Assembly (NCBI GenBank): GCA_030068525.1
Contig: JASJOS010000020.1
Location: forward strand, 62,001-126,000
Source: Xanthocytophaga flava
Lineage (GTDB): Bacteria > Bacteroidota > Bacteroidia > Cytophagales > 172606-1
Length of the DNA stretch: 64,000 bases
Reading direction: 5' to 3'
In this document: one piece after another, positions 17,891 through 27,055 of the stretch
How the letters are laid out: each line of letters begins with the position of its first letter
How positions within the stretch are numbered: the first letter of the stretch is position 1
The notes under the pieces: model-generated
What the model was told of the DNA's origin: nothing
The model's database searches: none
What the model saw: the letters and a program-made list of their open reading frames with translations, nothing else
Made by a program: the position numbers and the translations under genes

Positions 17891-19009
17891 ATGAAACGTT
17901 TATCCATTCTTTTTTTTGGTATATTTTTAATAGAACTTAGCTCATGTGGAAAAAAAGCAGCTACAGAGGGAGCTAAACCAGATGCTGCCATACCTGTAAC
18001 TGTTCAGGTTGTACAGGAAGGAGATCCAATCTACTATGACAATTTTCCAGGCACAATTGTCGCGCTTAATGAGGTAACTTTATTAGCACAGGTAAATGGG
18101 TATGTAACAGGTATCTTTTTTAAAGAAGGAGAGATAGTTAAGAAAGGACAAAAGCTTTATGAAATTGATCGTATCCGTTATCAGGCAGCTTATGATCAGG
18201 CATTAGCCAACTTACGAATTGCTGAAGCCAATGTAGAAAAAGCTCAGCGTGATGCAGATCGCTATAATCGATTATTAAAACAGGATGCTGTAGCACGTCA
18301 GATTGCTGAAAATGCCGAAACTGATTTACGAAATGCACAATTACAGGTAACTTCTGCACAAGCTAATCTGACCACTGCCCGTACTAATCTTTCCTATTCT
18401 GTTATCCTTGCTCCATTTACAGGTACCATTGGAATTTCTCAGGTAAAGATGGGAGCATTGGTGAATCAGGGACAAACATTGTTGAATACAATATCCTCTG
18501 ATAATCCAATGGCCGTTGACTTTGAAGTAGATGAGAAGACAATGGTGCGTTTTTATAACCTTCCTAAGCAAAAGACGACAAGTGATTCTACATTCCGGTT
18601 GATATTGCCTGGAGGTATAAAATATGATACACCTGGACAGTTGTCGGTTATAGACAGAGCCGTTAATCCACAAACAGGGACTATTCGAATCCGTTTACAG
18701 TTTCCGAATACTGAACACCTGTTGAGAACGGGAATGAGTTCAACTGTTCAGGTTCTCAATAAGTCGGGTAAACGCCAACTGCTGGTTCCTTCTAAATCGG
18801 TTATAGAGCAGATGGGTGAATATTTTGTCTATGTGATTAAGGATAATAAGGCTGAGCAACGTAAGGTCTCTTTGGGGGCGGTATTACAGGATCAGACAAT
18901 TATTACCACCGGATTGAATGCAGGAGAACAGATAGCTGTGGAAGGAATTCAGAAACTTAAAAATGAGGCTCCTGTCCAGACACAGCCTGCTAAAACAGCC
19001 TCCCGATAA
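17891..19009 (+). CDS. RND efflux periplasmic adaptor (membrane fusion) lipoprotein
   Basis: 372 residues. The signal ends in LSSC (Cys19), so it is lipid-anchored like AcrA. The order of parts is standard: lipoyl/barrel-sandwich half (VTLLAQVNGYVTGIFFKEGEIVKKGQKLYEID), alpha-helical hairpin (~95-160), second lipoyl half (SVILAPFTGTIGISQVKMGALV), beta-barrel and membrane-proximal domain. It bridges the inner-membrane pump and the TolC-like channel encoded on either side. The substrate range cannot be read from the sequence. Confidence 0.93.
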   Translation: MKRLSILFFGIFLIELSSCGKKAATEGAKPDAAIPVTVQVVQEGDPIYYDNFPGTIVALNEVTLLAQVNGYVTGIFFKEGEIVKKGQKLYEIDRIRYQAAYDQALANLRIAEANVEKAQRDADRYNRLLKQDAVARQIAENAETDLRNAQLQVTSAQANLTTARTNLSYSVILAPFTGTIGISQVKMGALVNQGQTLLNTISSDNPMAVDFEVDEKTMVRFYNLPKQKTTSDSTFRLILPGGIKYDTPGQLSVIDRAVNPQTGTIRIRLQFPNTEHLLRTGMSSTVQVLNKSGKRQLLVPSKSVIEQMGEYFVYVIKDNKAEQRKVSLGAVLQDQTIITTGLNAGEQIAVEGIQKLKNEAPVQTQPAKTASR

Positions 19010-19020
19010 GATATATATTC

Positions 19021-19046
19021 AGGATACTTCTTTCAAAGGGTATCCT
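19021..19046 (+). terminator. Weak hairpin between adaptor and pump genes
   Basis: AGGATAC / GTATCCT stem with a 12-base loop, followed after a few bases by T6. It may reduce read-through into the pump gene or be an RNA processing site. Confidence 0.3.
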
Positions 19047-19130
19047 TTCATTTTTTAGCCTCTTTTGTTCTGCTGATAAAGTAGAAAGAAGATTTTATGG
19101 ACAAACATTAACGCCTAAGTCACGATTTAT

Positions 19131-22100
19131 ATGATTGCTGATGTATTTATAAGACGCCCCCAAACAGCTATAGTTGCTTCTATTGTTCTTTTATTGGTTG
19201 GGATACTGGCTTTAATCAATTTGCCAGTGAGTCAGTATCCGGAAATTACCCCACCTGTGGTACAGGTAACGGGTACTTTTACAGGGGCCGATGCTCAAAC
19301 TGTTGAACAAACTGTGGCTACACCTATCGAATCTCAGGTGAATGGTTCGCCAGGTATGGCTTATCTATCTACCAACAGTACCAGTGACGGAAGGATGACG
19401 ATGAACGTTACCTTTGAAGTTGGTACCAATATAGATATCGCTACTCTGGATATACAGAACCGTGTGAGTGTAGCGACGCCTCAATTACCAGATGAAGTAC
19501 GTCGGTTAGGTTTGACTGTTCGGAAACGGAATCCAAGTATTTTGATGCTGGTTGCATTGTATTCTCCCAAAGGGAGCCATAATGTGCCCTTTACAGATAA
19601 TTATACTAATATTTATATAAAAGATGCCTTGTTACGGGTAAAAGGGGTAGGGGATATCTTTACACGAGCTGATGATTTCAGTATGCGTATCTGGCTGCAG
19701 CCAGACAAGCTGGCTCAGGTAAATATGACAGCTACCGATGTACTTAATGCGTTGAGAGAGCAAAACGTACAGGTAGCAGCCGGATCAGTGGGTGTGCCAC
19801 CTCAGAAAAATACACAAGCTTTTGAATATACTATTTATGTGAATGGACGTCTGGCTCGGTCTGAGGAGTTTGAGAAGATTATTGTAAAGAGTGATCCTCA
19901 GAGAGGAGCTTTGGTTTATCTGAAAGATATTGCACGTGTACAACTGGGAAAATTTAACTATGCCAGCAACTCATTTGTAGATGGTCGTCCTGCTTCTTAT
20001 CTACTGGTATATCAGGCTCCGGGAAGTAACTCATTGGAGACCGCCAAGGGTGTATACGCAGCTATGGAAGAATTAAAGAAATCTTTTCCTGCTGATGTAG
20101 ATTATGTAGTGCCTTTTGAAGCAGTGTCTGTGGTAGAAGTTTCAATTGACGAAGTAGTACATACATTAGTAGAAGCATTGATTCTGGTGGTAATTGTGGT
20201 ATTTCTGTTCCTGCAAAGCTGGCGAGCAACCTTGATTCCTATATTAGCTATTCCAGTATCTATTGTAGCTACATTTGCCATGTTTATTCCATTGGGATTT
20301 ACAATCAATACACTAACGCTATTTGGTTTGGTGCTGGCGATTGGTATTGTGGTGGATGACGCCATTGTGGTGGTAGAGGCTGTGCAACACTATATCGATG
20401 AGGAGGGACTTTCACCCAAAGAGGCTACTGTAAAGGCCATGAAAGATATTTCAGCTCCTGTTATTGCCATTGCATTGATTCTGGCCGCTGTGTTTGTACC
20501 TGTTGGATTTATACCGGGCATCGTAGGCCGATTGTATCAGCAGTTTGCGATAACTATTGCTGTCTCTGTATTGATTTCTGCATTTGTCGCATTATCACTA
20601 ACACCTGCCCTTTGTTCATTATTCCTAAAACCTATGAAGTTAGATCAAAACTCTCGTGGGTTAAATAAGTTCTTCTATAAGTTTAACCAATGGTTTGGAC
20701 GTACTACCAATCGATATGGGCAGGGTGTACAGAAAACCATTCAGTATGGGCGCTATGCACTTGTCTTATTACTATGTCTGTTTGTGGGTACAGGAGTTTT
20801 ATTTGTGAATAAGCCAACAGGTTTTATTCCTGTAGAAGACGAAGGAAGGATTATTATTACGTTTGAATTACCTGATGCTTCCTCTTCTTCCCGTACGGTG
20901 GCTATATTGAAACAGATGATGGGAATCTTGAAAGAGACAGAAGGCATTGCTCACTTTGCTGGTCTGGGTGGATTGAACGTAGTAAACTTCTCATCTAAAT
21001 CCAGTAGTGGTACTGTGTTTTGTCAGCTGAAGCCTTGGGCCGATCGAAAAGCCGACTCATTACAGGCAGGTGCTTTAATTGGTACATTACGGAAGAAATT
21101 TGCGGCTATTCAGGAGGCAAATATTGTTGTAATTCCACCACCTCCTATCCCTGGGTTAGGGCAGACCGCTGGTTTTACTTTTGTATTAGAGCAACGACAA
21201 GCTACACAGGATATCAAAGAGTTTGAACGAGTGCTGCAGCAGTTTCTGGCAAAAGCAAATCAGCGTCCGGAAATCAGTCGGGGATTTACTTTCTTCACTG
21301 CCCGCACACCTGGTTATCAGGTAACTGTAGATCGGGAAAAATGTAAAAAGCTGGGCGTCGCAGTTTCAGATGTATTTAGCACTATGCAAACGTTTATGGG
21401 AAGTGCCTATGTCAACGACTTTACATTATATGGGCGTAACTTCCGGGTAGTTGCACAGGCAGATACATCATACAGAGGTACCATCGAAGAGTTAGGAAGA
21501 TATTATGTGCGTAGCCAGAGTGGAGAGATGGTGCCACTAAGTACATTGACCTCCTATAAAGTTGTAGAAAGTGCACCTCTCATTTCCCATTTTAACTTGT
21601 TCCGGTCTGCGGAAATCAATGGTGAATCTGCTCCTGGATTTAGTAGTGGACAAGCTATTGAAGCACTAAGAGAAGTAGCTGCCGAAGTATTGCCTGTTGG
21701 ATATGGATATGAATTTTCTGCTTTAAGCCGGGAAGAAATCGCTGCTGGATCAAGTACCATTTACATATTTGGTTTATCTATCTTGTTTGTATTCCTGTTT
21801 TTAACTGCCTTATATGAAAGCTGGTCTGTTCCGTTTTCTGTTTTGCTGGCAGTGCCTATTGGCGCATTTGGCGCTATATTAACTCTTACTTTCTCTTCGC
21901 AACTTACCAATAATGTGTATGCACAGATTGGATTGATTACCCTGATTGGTCTGGCTGCCAAAAATGCCATTCTGATTGTGGAGTTTGCGAAAGAAAGGGT
22001 AGATGCAGGCATGGAAGTTGTTAAAGCTACTTTAGAAGCAGCACGATTGCGGTTACGCCCTATTGTGATGACCTCTCTGGCTTTTATTCTGGGGGTATTA

Positions 22101-22313
22101 CCATTGGCATTTTCATCAGGTGCAGGGGCAATGGCCCGTCGTACCATTGGATGGACTGTGTTTGGTGGTATGTTGTCAGCAACTTTACTGGCTATCTTTT
22201 TCGTGCCGGTATTGTATGTCACTATCACCAAGATTGCTTATGGTAAGAAGAAACTGGCTGAGATGCAGGCTCAAAGGTCATCAGAAGACAATCCATCAGA
22301 GGGCAAACACTAA
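19131..22313 (+). CDS. RND multidrug efflux pump, HAE1/AcrB type
   Basis: 1060 residues, the full length of the HAE1 group. The protein begins MIADVFIRRPQTAIVAS, with the first membrane helix and then the porter domain (YPEITPPVVQV). The proton-relay pair Asp409-Asp410 lies in helix 4 (GIVVDDAIVVVE). The second half repeats the layout, with a helix cluster after 860 and GLAAKNAILIVEFA carrying the conserved Lys. It uses the proton gradient to push drugs or other amphiphiles into the TolC channel. The C-terminal tail is short and hydrophilic. Confidence 0.95.
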   Translation: MIADVFIRRPQTAIVASIVLLLVGILALINLPVSQYPEITPPVVQVTGTFTGADAQTVEQTVATPIESQVNGSPGMAYLSTNSTSDGRMTMNVTFEVGTNIDIATLDIQNRVSVATPQLPDEVRRLGLTVRKRNPSILMLVALYSPKGSHNVPFTDNYTNIYIKDALLRVKGVGDIFTRADDFSMRIWLQPDKLAQVNMTATDVLNALREQNVQVAAGSVGVPPQKNTQAFEYTIYVNGRLARSEEFEKIIVKSDPQRGALVYLKDIARVQLGKFNYASNSFVDGRPASYLLVYQAPGSNSLETAKGVYAAMEELKKSFPADVDYVVPFEAVSVVEVSIDEVVHTLVEALILVVIVVFLFLQSWRATLIPILAIPVSIVATFAMFIPLGFTINTLTLFGLVLAIGIVVDDAIVVVEAVQHYIDEEGLSPKEATVKAMKDISAPVIAIALILAAVFVPVGFIPGIVGRLYQQFAITIAVSVLISAFVALSLTPALCSLFLKPMKLDQNSRGLNKFFYKFNQWFGRTTNRYGQGVQKTIQYGRYALVLLLCLFVGTGVLFVNKPTGFIPVEDEGRIIITFELPDASSSSRTVAILKQMMGILKETEGIAHFAGLGGLNVVNFSSKSSSGTVFCQLKPWADRKADSLQAGALIGTLRKKFAAIQEANIVVIPPPPIPGLGQTAGFTFVLEQRQATQDIKEFERVLQQFLAKANQRPEISRGFTFFTARTPGYQVTVDREKCKKLGVAVSDVFSTMQTFMGSAYVNDFTLYGRNFRVVAQADTSYRGTIEELGRYYVRSQSGEMVPLSTLTSYKVVESAPLISHFNLFRSAEINGESAPGFSSGQAIEALREVAAEVLPVGYGYEFSALSREEIAAGSSTIYIFGLSILFVFLFLTALYESWSVPFSVLLAVPIGAFGAILTLTFSSQLTNNVYAQIGLITLIGLAAKNAILIVEFAKERVDAGMEVVKATLEAARLRLRPIVMTSLAFILGVLPLAFSSGAGAMARRTIGWTVFGGMLSATLLAIFFVPVLYVTITKIAYGKKKLAEMQAQRSSEDNPSEGKH

Positions 22314-22345
22314 GCTTTATAAATCTTTATAAAGCAGCTTTTTAT
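22314..22345 (+). terminator. Terminator of the efflux operon
   Basis: GCTTTATAA / TTATAAAGC 9-bp stem with a 4-base loop starting right after the stop codon, then AGCTTTTTATTAT. Confidence 0.65.
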
Positions 22346-22449
22346 TATAAGAGCTGAAGTTGAATATTGACAACCAGTAACTTGTATAGAGGAGTAGAGT
22401 TATTTAAGCATTAATCATACATTCAGCTGGAGTTATAGAAACCTTGACT

Positions 22450-22457
22450 TAATTTTG
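22450..22457 (+). promoter_or_regulatory. Candidate -7 box upstream of the TonB-type gene
   Basis: TAATTTTG matches TAnnTTTG exactly, 35 bases before the start codon. No clear -33 element. Confidence 0.3.
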
Positions 22458-22492
22458 TTCGTAAATGATATGTAACTTATCCTTAGTACGTT

Positions 22493-23011
22493 ATGCGGAA
22501 GATATTTTATTTGATTGGCTTATTTCTAATGGTGGCAGGGCTGGCAATAGGACAGCAGAAAAGCACTAAAACACAAAAGAAAACCACCACTGCTACAAAA
22601 GTTAAAGCTAAAACCAGTGAGGCAAAAAGTACAGCTAGTGCAGTAAAGGATTCTTTGACGTTTGAGTACAAAGAAGTAAAGAAAGACACCTTACGAAATG
22701 TGAAAGTCAAAGGATTTGTCCCTCCGGAATTTCCAGGTGGCAAGGATAAAATGAATGAGTTTTTATCTCAGAATATGAAGTATCCGGAAGAAGCAAGAAC
22801 AGACAAAGTTGAGGGCGATGTATTTGTCCGGTTTATGGTAAAAAAAGATGGCACTATTACTACACCTAAAGTGATTAGTGGACTAGGTGCAGGATGTGAT
22901 CAGGAAGCTGTTCGGTTGTTAACAGTAATGCCTAAATGGAATCCTGGTAAAAAAGATGACGAACCTGTAGATATGCCTTATACTATGTATATTCACTTTG
23001 TGTTGAACTAA
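22493..23011 (+). CDS. TonB C-terminal domain (energy transducer) protein
   Basis: 172 residues. An N-terminal hydrophobic segment (LIGLFLMVAGLAIG) is followed by a Lys/Thr-rich linker of about 50 residues and a C-terminal TonB domain. The TonB motifs are NMKYPEEARTDKVEGDVFVRFMVKKDG and the end WNPGKKDDEPVDMPYTMYIHFVLN. TonB proteins carry ion-motive energy to SusC-type receptors; several such receptors lie in this window. The hydrophobic segment ends in GQQ and could be a cleaved signal, making this a periplasmic TonB-domain protein. It lies alone between the efflux operon and a convergent SDR gene. Confidence 0.88.
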   Translation: MRKIFYLIGLFLMVAGLAIGQQKSTKTQKKTTTATKVKAKTSEAKSTASAVKDSLTFEYKEVKKDTLRNVKVKGFVPPEFPGGKDKMNEFLSQNMKYPEEARTDKVEGDVFVRFMVKKDGTITTPKVISGLGAGCDQEAVRLLTVMPKWNPGKKDDEPVDMPYTMYIHFVLN

Positions 23012-23030
23012 TAGTAATATTAAAGATACG

Positions 23031-23063
23031 AAAAGCCTGGAAGCAATTCCAGGCTTTTCTTTT
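23031..23063. terminator. Bidirectional terminator between TonB-type and SDR genes
   Basis: AAAAGCCTGG / CCAGGCTTTT 10-bp stem, 8-base loop, flanked by A and T runs; serves both convergent genes. Confidence 0.8.
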
Positions 23064-23079
23064 ACATTTCTGTGTTGAT

Positions 23080-23907
23080 CTATTCGTCCACTTTTGTTGA
23101 CATGGCTATATCCTTTTGAGCATCTAAAGAGTCAAGCCTTGACACAAGAGATGAGCGTATCGCTGTATAAGCATCTGGGCCTAGTGCCAATCGCAATGGC
23201 GCTGGAGTTACATCCACTGAGTCAATAATTGCTTGAGCTGTCTTTTCCGGATCGCCTGGAATGGGAAATGCATTGTTTTGGATCAGACGGCGTACTTCTC
23301 CTGCTGGCGTTTGTGCATATACTTCCATAGGAGTCGTGCTATCCATGTTGCTTACAAATCCATTTCTAAGCGCTCCTGGCTCTACTATTGTCAAACCGAT
23401 ATTAAATATAGAAATCTCTTTAGCTACAGTTTCTGCAAATCCTTCTATACCCCATTTAGTCATATGATAATACCCATAATTAGGGTAAGTAGCTTGCCCA
23501 CCGGCTGATGAAAGCTGTATAATACGTCCTTCCCCCTGAGCACGGAGATAGGGGAGTGCTGCCCGAATTATCTGGATAGATCCCATAATATTTGTTTCTA
23601 TCTGCTTTCGTATCTGGTCATCGCTAGCCTCTTCTACTGAGCCAAAAAGTCCATAGCCAGCATTGTTTACGATAACATCAATTCGACCCAAAGCATTGAA
23701 GGCATCCTGCATAACCTGATGTATAGCAGGTATATGTGTTACGTCCAGTTGGGCTATCCAAAGCCGATCACCATACTCCGCTTTAAGATCATCAAGAGCA
23801 TGTGTTTTTCGCAATGTTGCAGCTACCCGATCTCCTCGTTTGAGTAATTTCTCAGTCAGGGTTCTTCCCAATCCTGCTGAACTACCAGTAATGAACCATG
23901 TTCTCAT
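23080..23907 (-). CDS. Short-chain dehydrogenase/reductase
   Basis: 275 residues of the classical SDR family, an NAD(P)-dependent oxidoreductase. The cofactor motif TGSSAGLG is at 7-14, NNAG in VIVNNAGYGLFG near 88, the catalytic Ser in LSSAGG and the Tyr/Lys pair in YYHMTKWG. The substrate is unknown. It follows the AraC-type regulator gene on the same strand by 89 bases; that regulator may control it (inference). A candidate promoter lies 30 bases upstream. Confidence 0.9.
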   Translation of the reverse strand: MRTWFITGSSAGLGRTLTEKLLKRGDRVAATLRKTHALDDLKAEYGDRLWIAQLDVTHIPAIHQVMQDAFNALGRIDVIVNNAGYGLFGSVEEASDDQIRKQIETNIMGSIQIIRAALPYLRAQGEGRIIQLSSAGGQATYPNYGYYHMTKWGIEGFAETVAKEISIFNIGLTIVEPGALRNGFVSNMDSTTPMEVYAQTPAGEVRRLIQNNAFPIPGDPEKTAQAIIDSVDVTPAPLRLALGPDAYTAIRSSLVSRLDSLDAQKDIAMSTKVDE

Positions 23908-23936
23908 TCTTTTGTAAGTTTAATTGTGATTATTTA

Positions 23937-23965
23937 CAAAAGTAAAGAATGCCTTTCGGAGACAA
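23937..23965 (-). promoter_or_regulatory. Candidate promoter of the SDR gene
   Basis: On the minus strand: TTG (23965-23963), 18 bases, TACTTTTG (23944-23937), an exact TAnnTTTG match. Confidence 0.4.
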
Positions 23966-23996
23966 CTGACACCATTCAAACCAACACTGACGAAAA

Positions 23997-24896
23997 TCAA
24001 ACCTGACGTAGAGACGAAGGCGTCATCTGGGTGTGTTTGTGAAAGAAATGGGTAAAGTGAGTAGCTTCTTCAAAACCCAGACAATAACCAATCTGATTTA
24101 TGGGCAGGTTTGTATGAAGCAGCAAGATCCGTGCTTCCTGTATGATGCGTTCATTTATTAGCTGAGTGGTTGTTTTGCCAGTGACAGCTTTTAACGTCCG
24201 GTTGAGATAGTTGACATGAACAGCTAACTTATCTGCAAAATCCTGAGCAGTCCGGTATTTTAATTTTTGATGTGGTGTAGTAACCGGAAATTGTTGAGCA
24301 AGTAACTCTCTGAATGATTCTGTTAAACGATTGGCGGCTGAAAAATTTGTATCTGGTATAGACTGTTCCATTCTCAATGCTTCATGAATGCATTCCAGCA
24401 AATAGATGAATATTAGTTGCTGTTTATGTAGATATGATGATGAGTATTCTTTGATCATCTTCTTAAATAAGTTACTGAATAGTTCTACCTGTTCGGTATT
24501 CAGGTAAAAGAGGGATTGTCCATTCGGATCAAAGACTGTCCAGTCACTTGGACGCAGATATGTATGTAAGGGCAAAAAGTCATCGGTAAAGATACATCCA
24601 TATCCTTGACATGTACCACTGTGTATTTCCCATTTATAAGGAATCTCACGATTGGTGAATAACAGTGCATACTGCCCTGCTTGTAACATAACTTGTCGGT
24701 CACCATATGAATATGTGGCATCTCCACTGATGAGAGTAATTTTATAAAAGTCTCTGCGGCAATAGATAGAAGAAATCTGTGCTGTTTCTCTGGAAAAGTC
24801 CTCAATGGCGTAGGCAGCAAAGATATCTTTGGACTGATTAGCGGATGACGAAAGATACTGAAACGGGTAATCCTGTAAGGTCTGCTGTTGAATCAT
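23997..24896 (-). CDS. AraC-family transcriptional regulator
   Basis: 299 residues. The N-terminal ~170 residues look like a cupin-type ligand domain (TLISGDATYSYGDRQVMLQAGQYALLFTNREIPYKW). The C-terminal ~100 residues hold the two helix-turn-helix units of AraC/XylS, with FADKLAVHVNYLNRTLKAVTGKTTTQLI and the second unit NQIGYCLGFEEATHFTHFFHKHTQMTPSSLR. A typical activator of an adjacent metabolic gene; the SDR gene immediately downstream is the likely target. The ligand is unknown. Confidence 0.9.
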   Translation of the reverse strand: MIQQQTLQDYPFQYLSSSANQSKDIFAAYAIEDFSRETAQISSIYCRRDFYKITLISGDATYSYGDRQVMLQAGQYALLFTNREIPYKWEIHSGTCQGYGCIFTDDFLPLHTYLRPSDWTVFDPNGQSLFYLNTEQVELFSNLFKKMIKEYSSSYLHKQQLIFIYLLECIHEALRMEQSIPDTNFSAANRLTESFRELLAQQFPVTTPHQKLKYRTAQDFADKLAVHVNYLNRTLKAVTGKTTTQLINERIIQEARILLLHTNLPINQIGYCLGFEEATHFTHFFHKHTQMTPSSLRQV

Positions 24897-24928
24897 AAGT
24901 TGTATAAAAAGACTTAGACATGCAACAT

Positions 24929-24956
24929 AAAAAAAGCCATGGTTATTCCATGGCTT
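24929..24956 (-). terminator. Terminator of rimO
   Basis: Read on the minus strand: AAGCCATGG / CCATGGCTT with a 5-base loop, then T7. It lies just after the rimO stop codon. Confidence 0.8.
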
Positions 24957-24982
24957 AATCTTTATTTCTAACCTATTTTCAA

Positions 24983-26302
24983 CTAGGCTTTTACTAGCTG
25001 TCCATATAAGTCAAACTCTGTTGCATCCGTAATGATAACAGTCGCAAAGTCTCCTTGTCGTATATACGTATCTGATGTTGCTTCTACTAGTACTTCATTA
25101 TCTACCTCAGGTGAGTCATGCTCTGTTCTTCCTATAAAGTAGCCATTTTCTTTACGGTCAAATAAGACTTTGTATGTATGACCTATCTTTGCCTGATTCA
25201 AATCATAGGAGATTCCCTGCTGTAGTTCCATGATAGCATCTGTACGTTCCTGTTTGATATCCTCTGGTACATCGTCTTCCATTGTATAGGAATGTGTATT
25301 CTCTTCATGTGAATAATTAAATACACCCAGACGGTCAAAACGCATTTCTTCTACAAAGCGATACATTTCTTCAAAGTCCTCTTCTGTTTCTCCCGGATGA
25401 CCGCTGATCAGTGTAGTACGTAAGGCAATACCTGGAACTTTACTACGAATTTGCTGAATAAGCTCTTCTGTCTTTTCACGGGTAATCCCACGACGCATAG
25501 ACTTCAACACTTTATTGGATCCATGTTGCAGAGGCATATCCAGGTATTTGCAGATATTGTCACGTTCAGCCATTACATCCAGTATCTCCATTGGGAAGCC
25601 AGATGGATAGGCATATTGCAGACGTATCCACTCCAGGCCTTCTACATCGGAAAGAGCACGAAGCAAATCTTCAAGACGGCGTTTTTTGTATAGGTCTAAC
25701 CCATAATAGGTAAGATCCTGGGCAATCAGAATAAGTTCTTTAGTACCACGCTTTACCAGACTTTGTGTTTCTCTAACCAGCTGTTCAATCGGCTTAGATA
25801 TATGTCCACCACGCATTAGTGGAATAGCACAGAATGAACAGGGACGATCACAACCTTCAGCGATTTTAAGATAGGCAAAATGAGCGGGTGTAGTAATTAG
25901 CCGTTCGCCAACCAGTTCATGTTTGTAATCTGCCTTTAATGTTTTGAGAAGGCGAGGTAGTTCATTAGTACCAAAATACGCATCAACAGTTGGGATCTCT
26001 TTTTCCAGATCGTCTTTATACCGATGTGAAAGACAACCAGTGACATAGAGTTTATCAATTAATCCATGTTCCTTGGCGTCAGCGTAACGTAGTATTGTAT
26101 CAATAGATTCTTGTTTGGCATTATCTATAAAACCACATGTATTGACGATAACGATATTAGCATCGTCCTTTTTCGACTCGTGTGTTACATCAAACTGGTT
26201 TGCCCTGAGTTGGGTAAAGATTTCTTCCGAGTCCACGAGATTTTTCGAGCACCCCAACGTCACAATGTTGACTTTGTTTTTTACAGATCCTTTGGTTTTC
26301 AT
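24983..26302 (-). CDS. rimO: Ribosomal protein S12 methylthiotransferase
   Basis: 439 residues, normal length. The enzyme adds a methylthio group to an aspartate of ribosomal protein S12 using two iron-sulfur clusters. The N-terminal cluster ligands are Cys18, Cys56 and Cys90; the radical-SAM cluster is Cys151-xxx-Cys155-xx-Cys158 (GCDRPCSFCAIP). A TRAM domain forms the last ~65 residues. The N-terminal VTLGCSKNLVDSE is the RimO rather than MiaB version. It closes the ribosomal/ftsY gene group on the minus strand. Confidence 0.95.
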   Translation of the reverse strand: MKTKGSVKNKVNIVTLGCSKNLVDSEEIFTQLRANQFDVTHESKKDDANIVIVNTCGFIDNAKQESIDTILRYADAKEHGLIDKLYVTGCLSHRYKDDLEKEIPTVDAYFGTNELPRLLKTLKADYKHELVGERLITTPAHFAYLKIAEGCDRPCSFCAIPLMRGGHISKPIEQLVRETQSLVKRGTKELILIAQDLTYYGLDLYKKRRLEDLLRALSDVEGLEWIRLQYAYPSGFPMEILDVMAERDNICKYLDMPLQHGSNKVLKSMRRGITREKTEELIQQIRSKVPGIALRTTLISGHPGETEEDFEEMYRFVEEMRFDRLGVFNYSHEENTHSYTMEDDVPEDIKQERTDAIMELQQGISYDLNQAKIGHTYKVLFDRKENGYFIGRTEHDSPEVDNEVLVEATSDTYIRQGDFATVIITDATEFDLYGQLVKA

Positions 26303-26373
26303 TTATGTTTCTAACAAAAGAATGACAGTAAGGAAAGAGTGAGCTTATCTGTCAGAGAAATATGATTTGGTTT

Positions 26374-27006
26374 TTAGTATTCTGTGAGTGGTTCAACATA
26401 CCCATTACAGGCGTCAACTCTATACTTTCTTACAATTGAGTCTCCTGTGGTTGTTTCCAATGCAATACAATAATATGGATAAGATGTGGTTGCAGGTTCT
26501 ACTGAGGTTACCTGATATAATTTTTCATGGTATGCATCAACTTGGTTCAAACTATCTTTTATCTCAGCAAGATTCTCTACTATTCTTTCTGCAACACTAT
26601 CTTTGATTAAAAAAGTTCGATTGGCTATTTGCCAGGGCGATAAAATATATTCATACTTTGTATAGCGAAACGTCTTTGCCCACACAATCCGATCATTACC
26701 TAACGAAGGGCGTTTTGTTGTATAAAATCTCCCTGTAAAACGAAAATGATGCCATCCATCAGGTTGTTGCCAGTGTTCTGCTGGTATCTTAAGATCAGAT
26801 GAGGCTGGTACTATATCTATGCAAGTTCCTTCTTTTTCGCAATCATATCCTGATGAATCTACTAGGGTAAGATCTGTTGGTTTTATCCAGTTAGGGCAAT
26901 CACATGCCCAGCCTACCCACATCATTTCAATTGTTTGCTCCTGCTCTTCCAATGGAGAACAGCTATATGTGAGAAACAGAAGGCTGAGAATAATATGGGA
27001 TCTCAA
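26374..27006 (-). CDS. Hypothetical lipoprotein between ftsY and rimO
   Basis: 210 residues with a lipoprotein signal (LLFLTYSC, Cys at about 16). The mature part starts acidic, then shows MMWVGWACDCPNW and a further Cys pair in YDCEKEGTCIDI, so one or two disulfides are likely. Next come a Trp/His-rich strand (WQQPDGWHHFRF) and another beta-rich stretch ending YRVDACNGYVEPLTEY. No known domain was recognised. It sits 49 bases after ftsY and 71 before rimO, interrupting a gene order that is usually tight in Bacteroidota. Confidence 0.75.
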   Translation of the reverse strand: MRSHIILSLLFLTYSCSPLEEQEQTIEMMWVGWACDCPNWIKPTDLTLVDSSGYDCEKEGTCIDIVPASSDLKIPAEHWQQPDGWHHFRFTGRFYTTKRPSLGNDRIVWAKTFRYTKYEYILSPWQIANRTFLIKDSVAERIVENLAEIKDSLNQVDAYHEKLYQVTSVEPATTSYPYYCIALETTTGDSIVRKYRVDACNGYVEPLTEY

Positions 27007-27055
27007 GGAGTACTATTTTTCAGATGCCTTTTGAAAATAAATAAAATAGGATAGT

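Noticed and set aside
21761..22231. 156-codon antisense frame inside the RND pump gene
   Set aside because: A shadow of the strongly coding plus-strand pump; low-complexity Thr/Ala/Ile composition.
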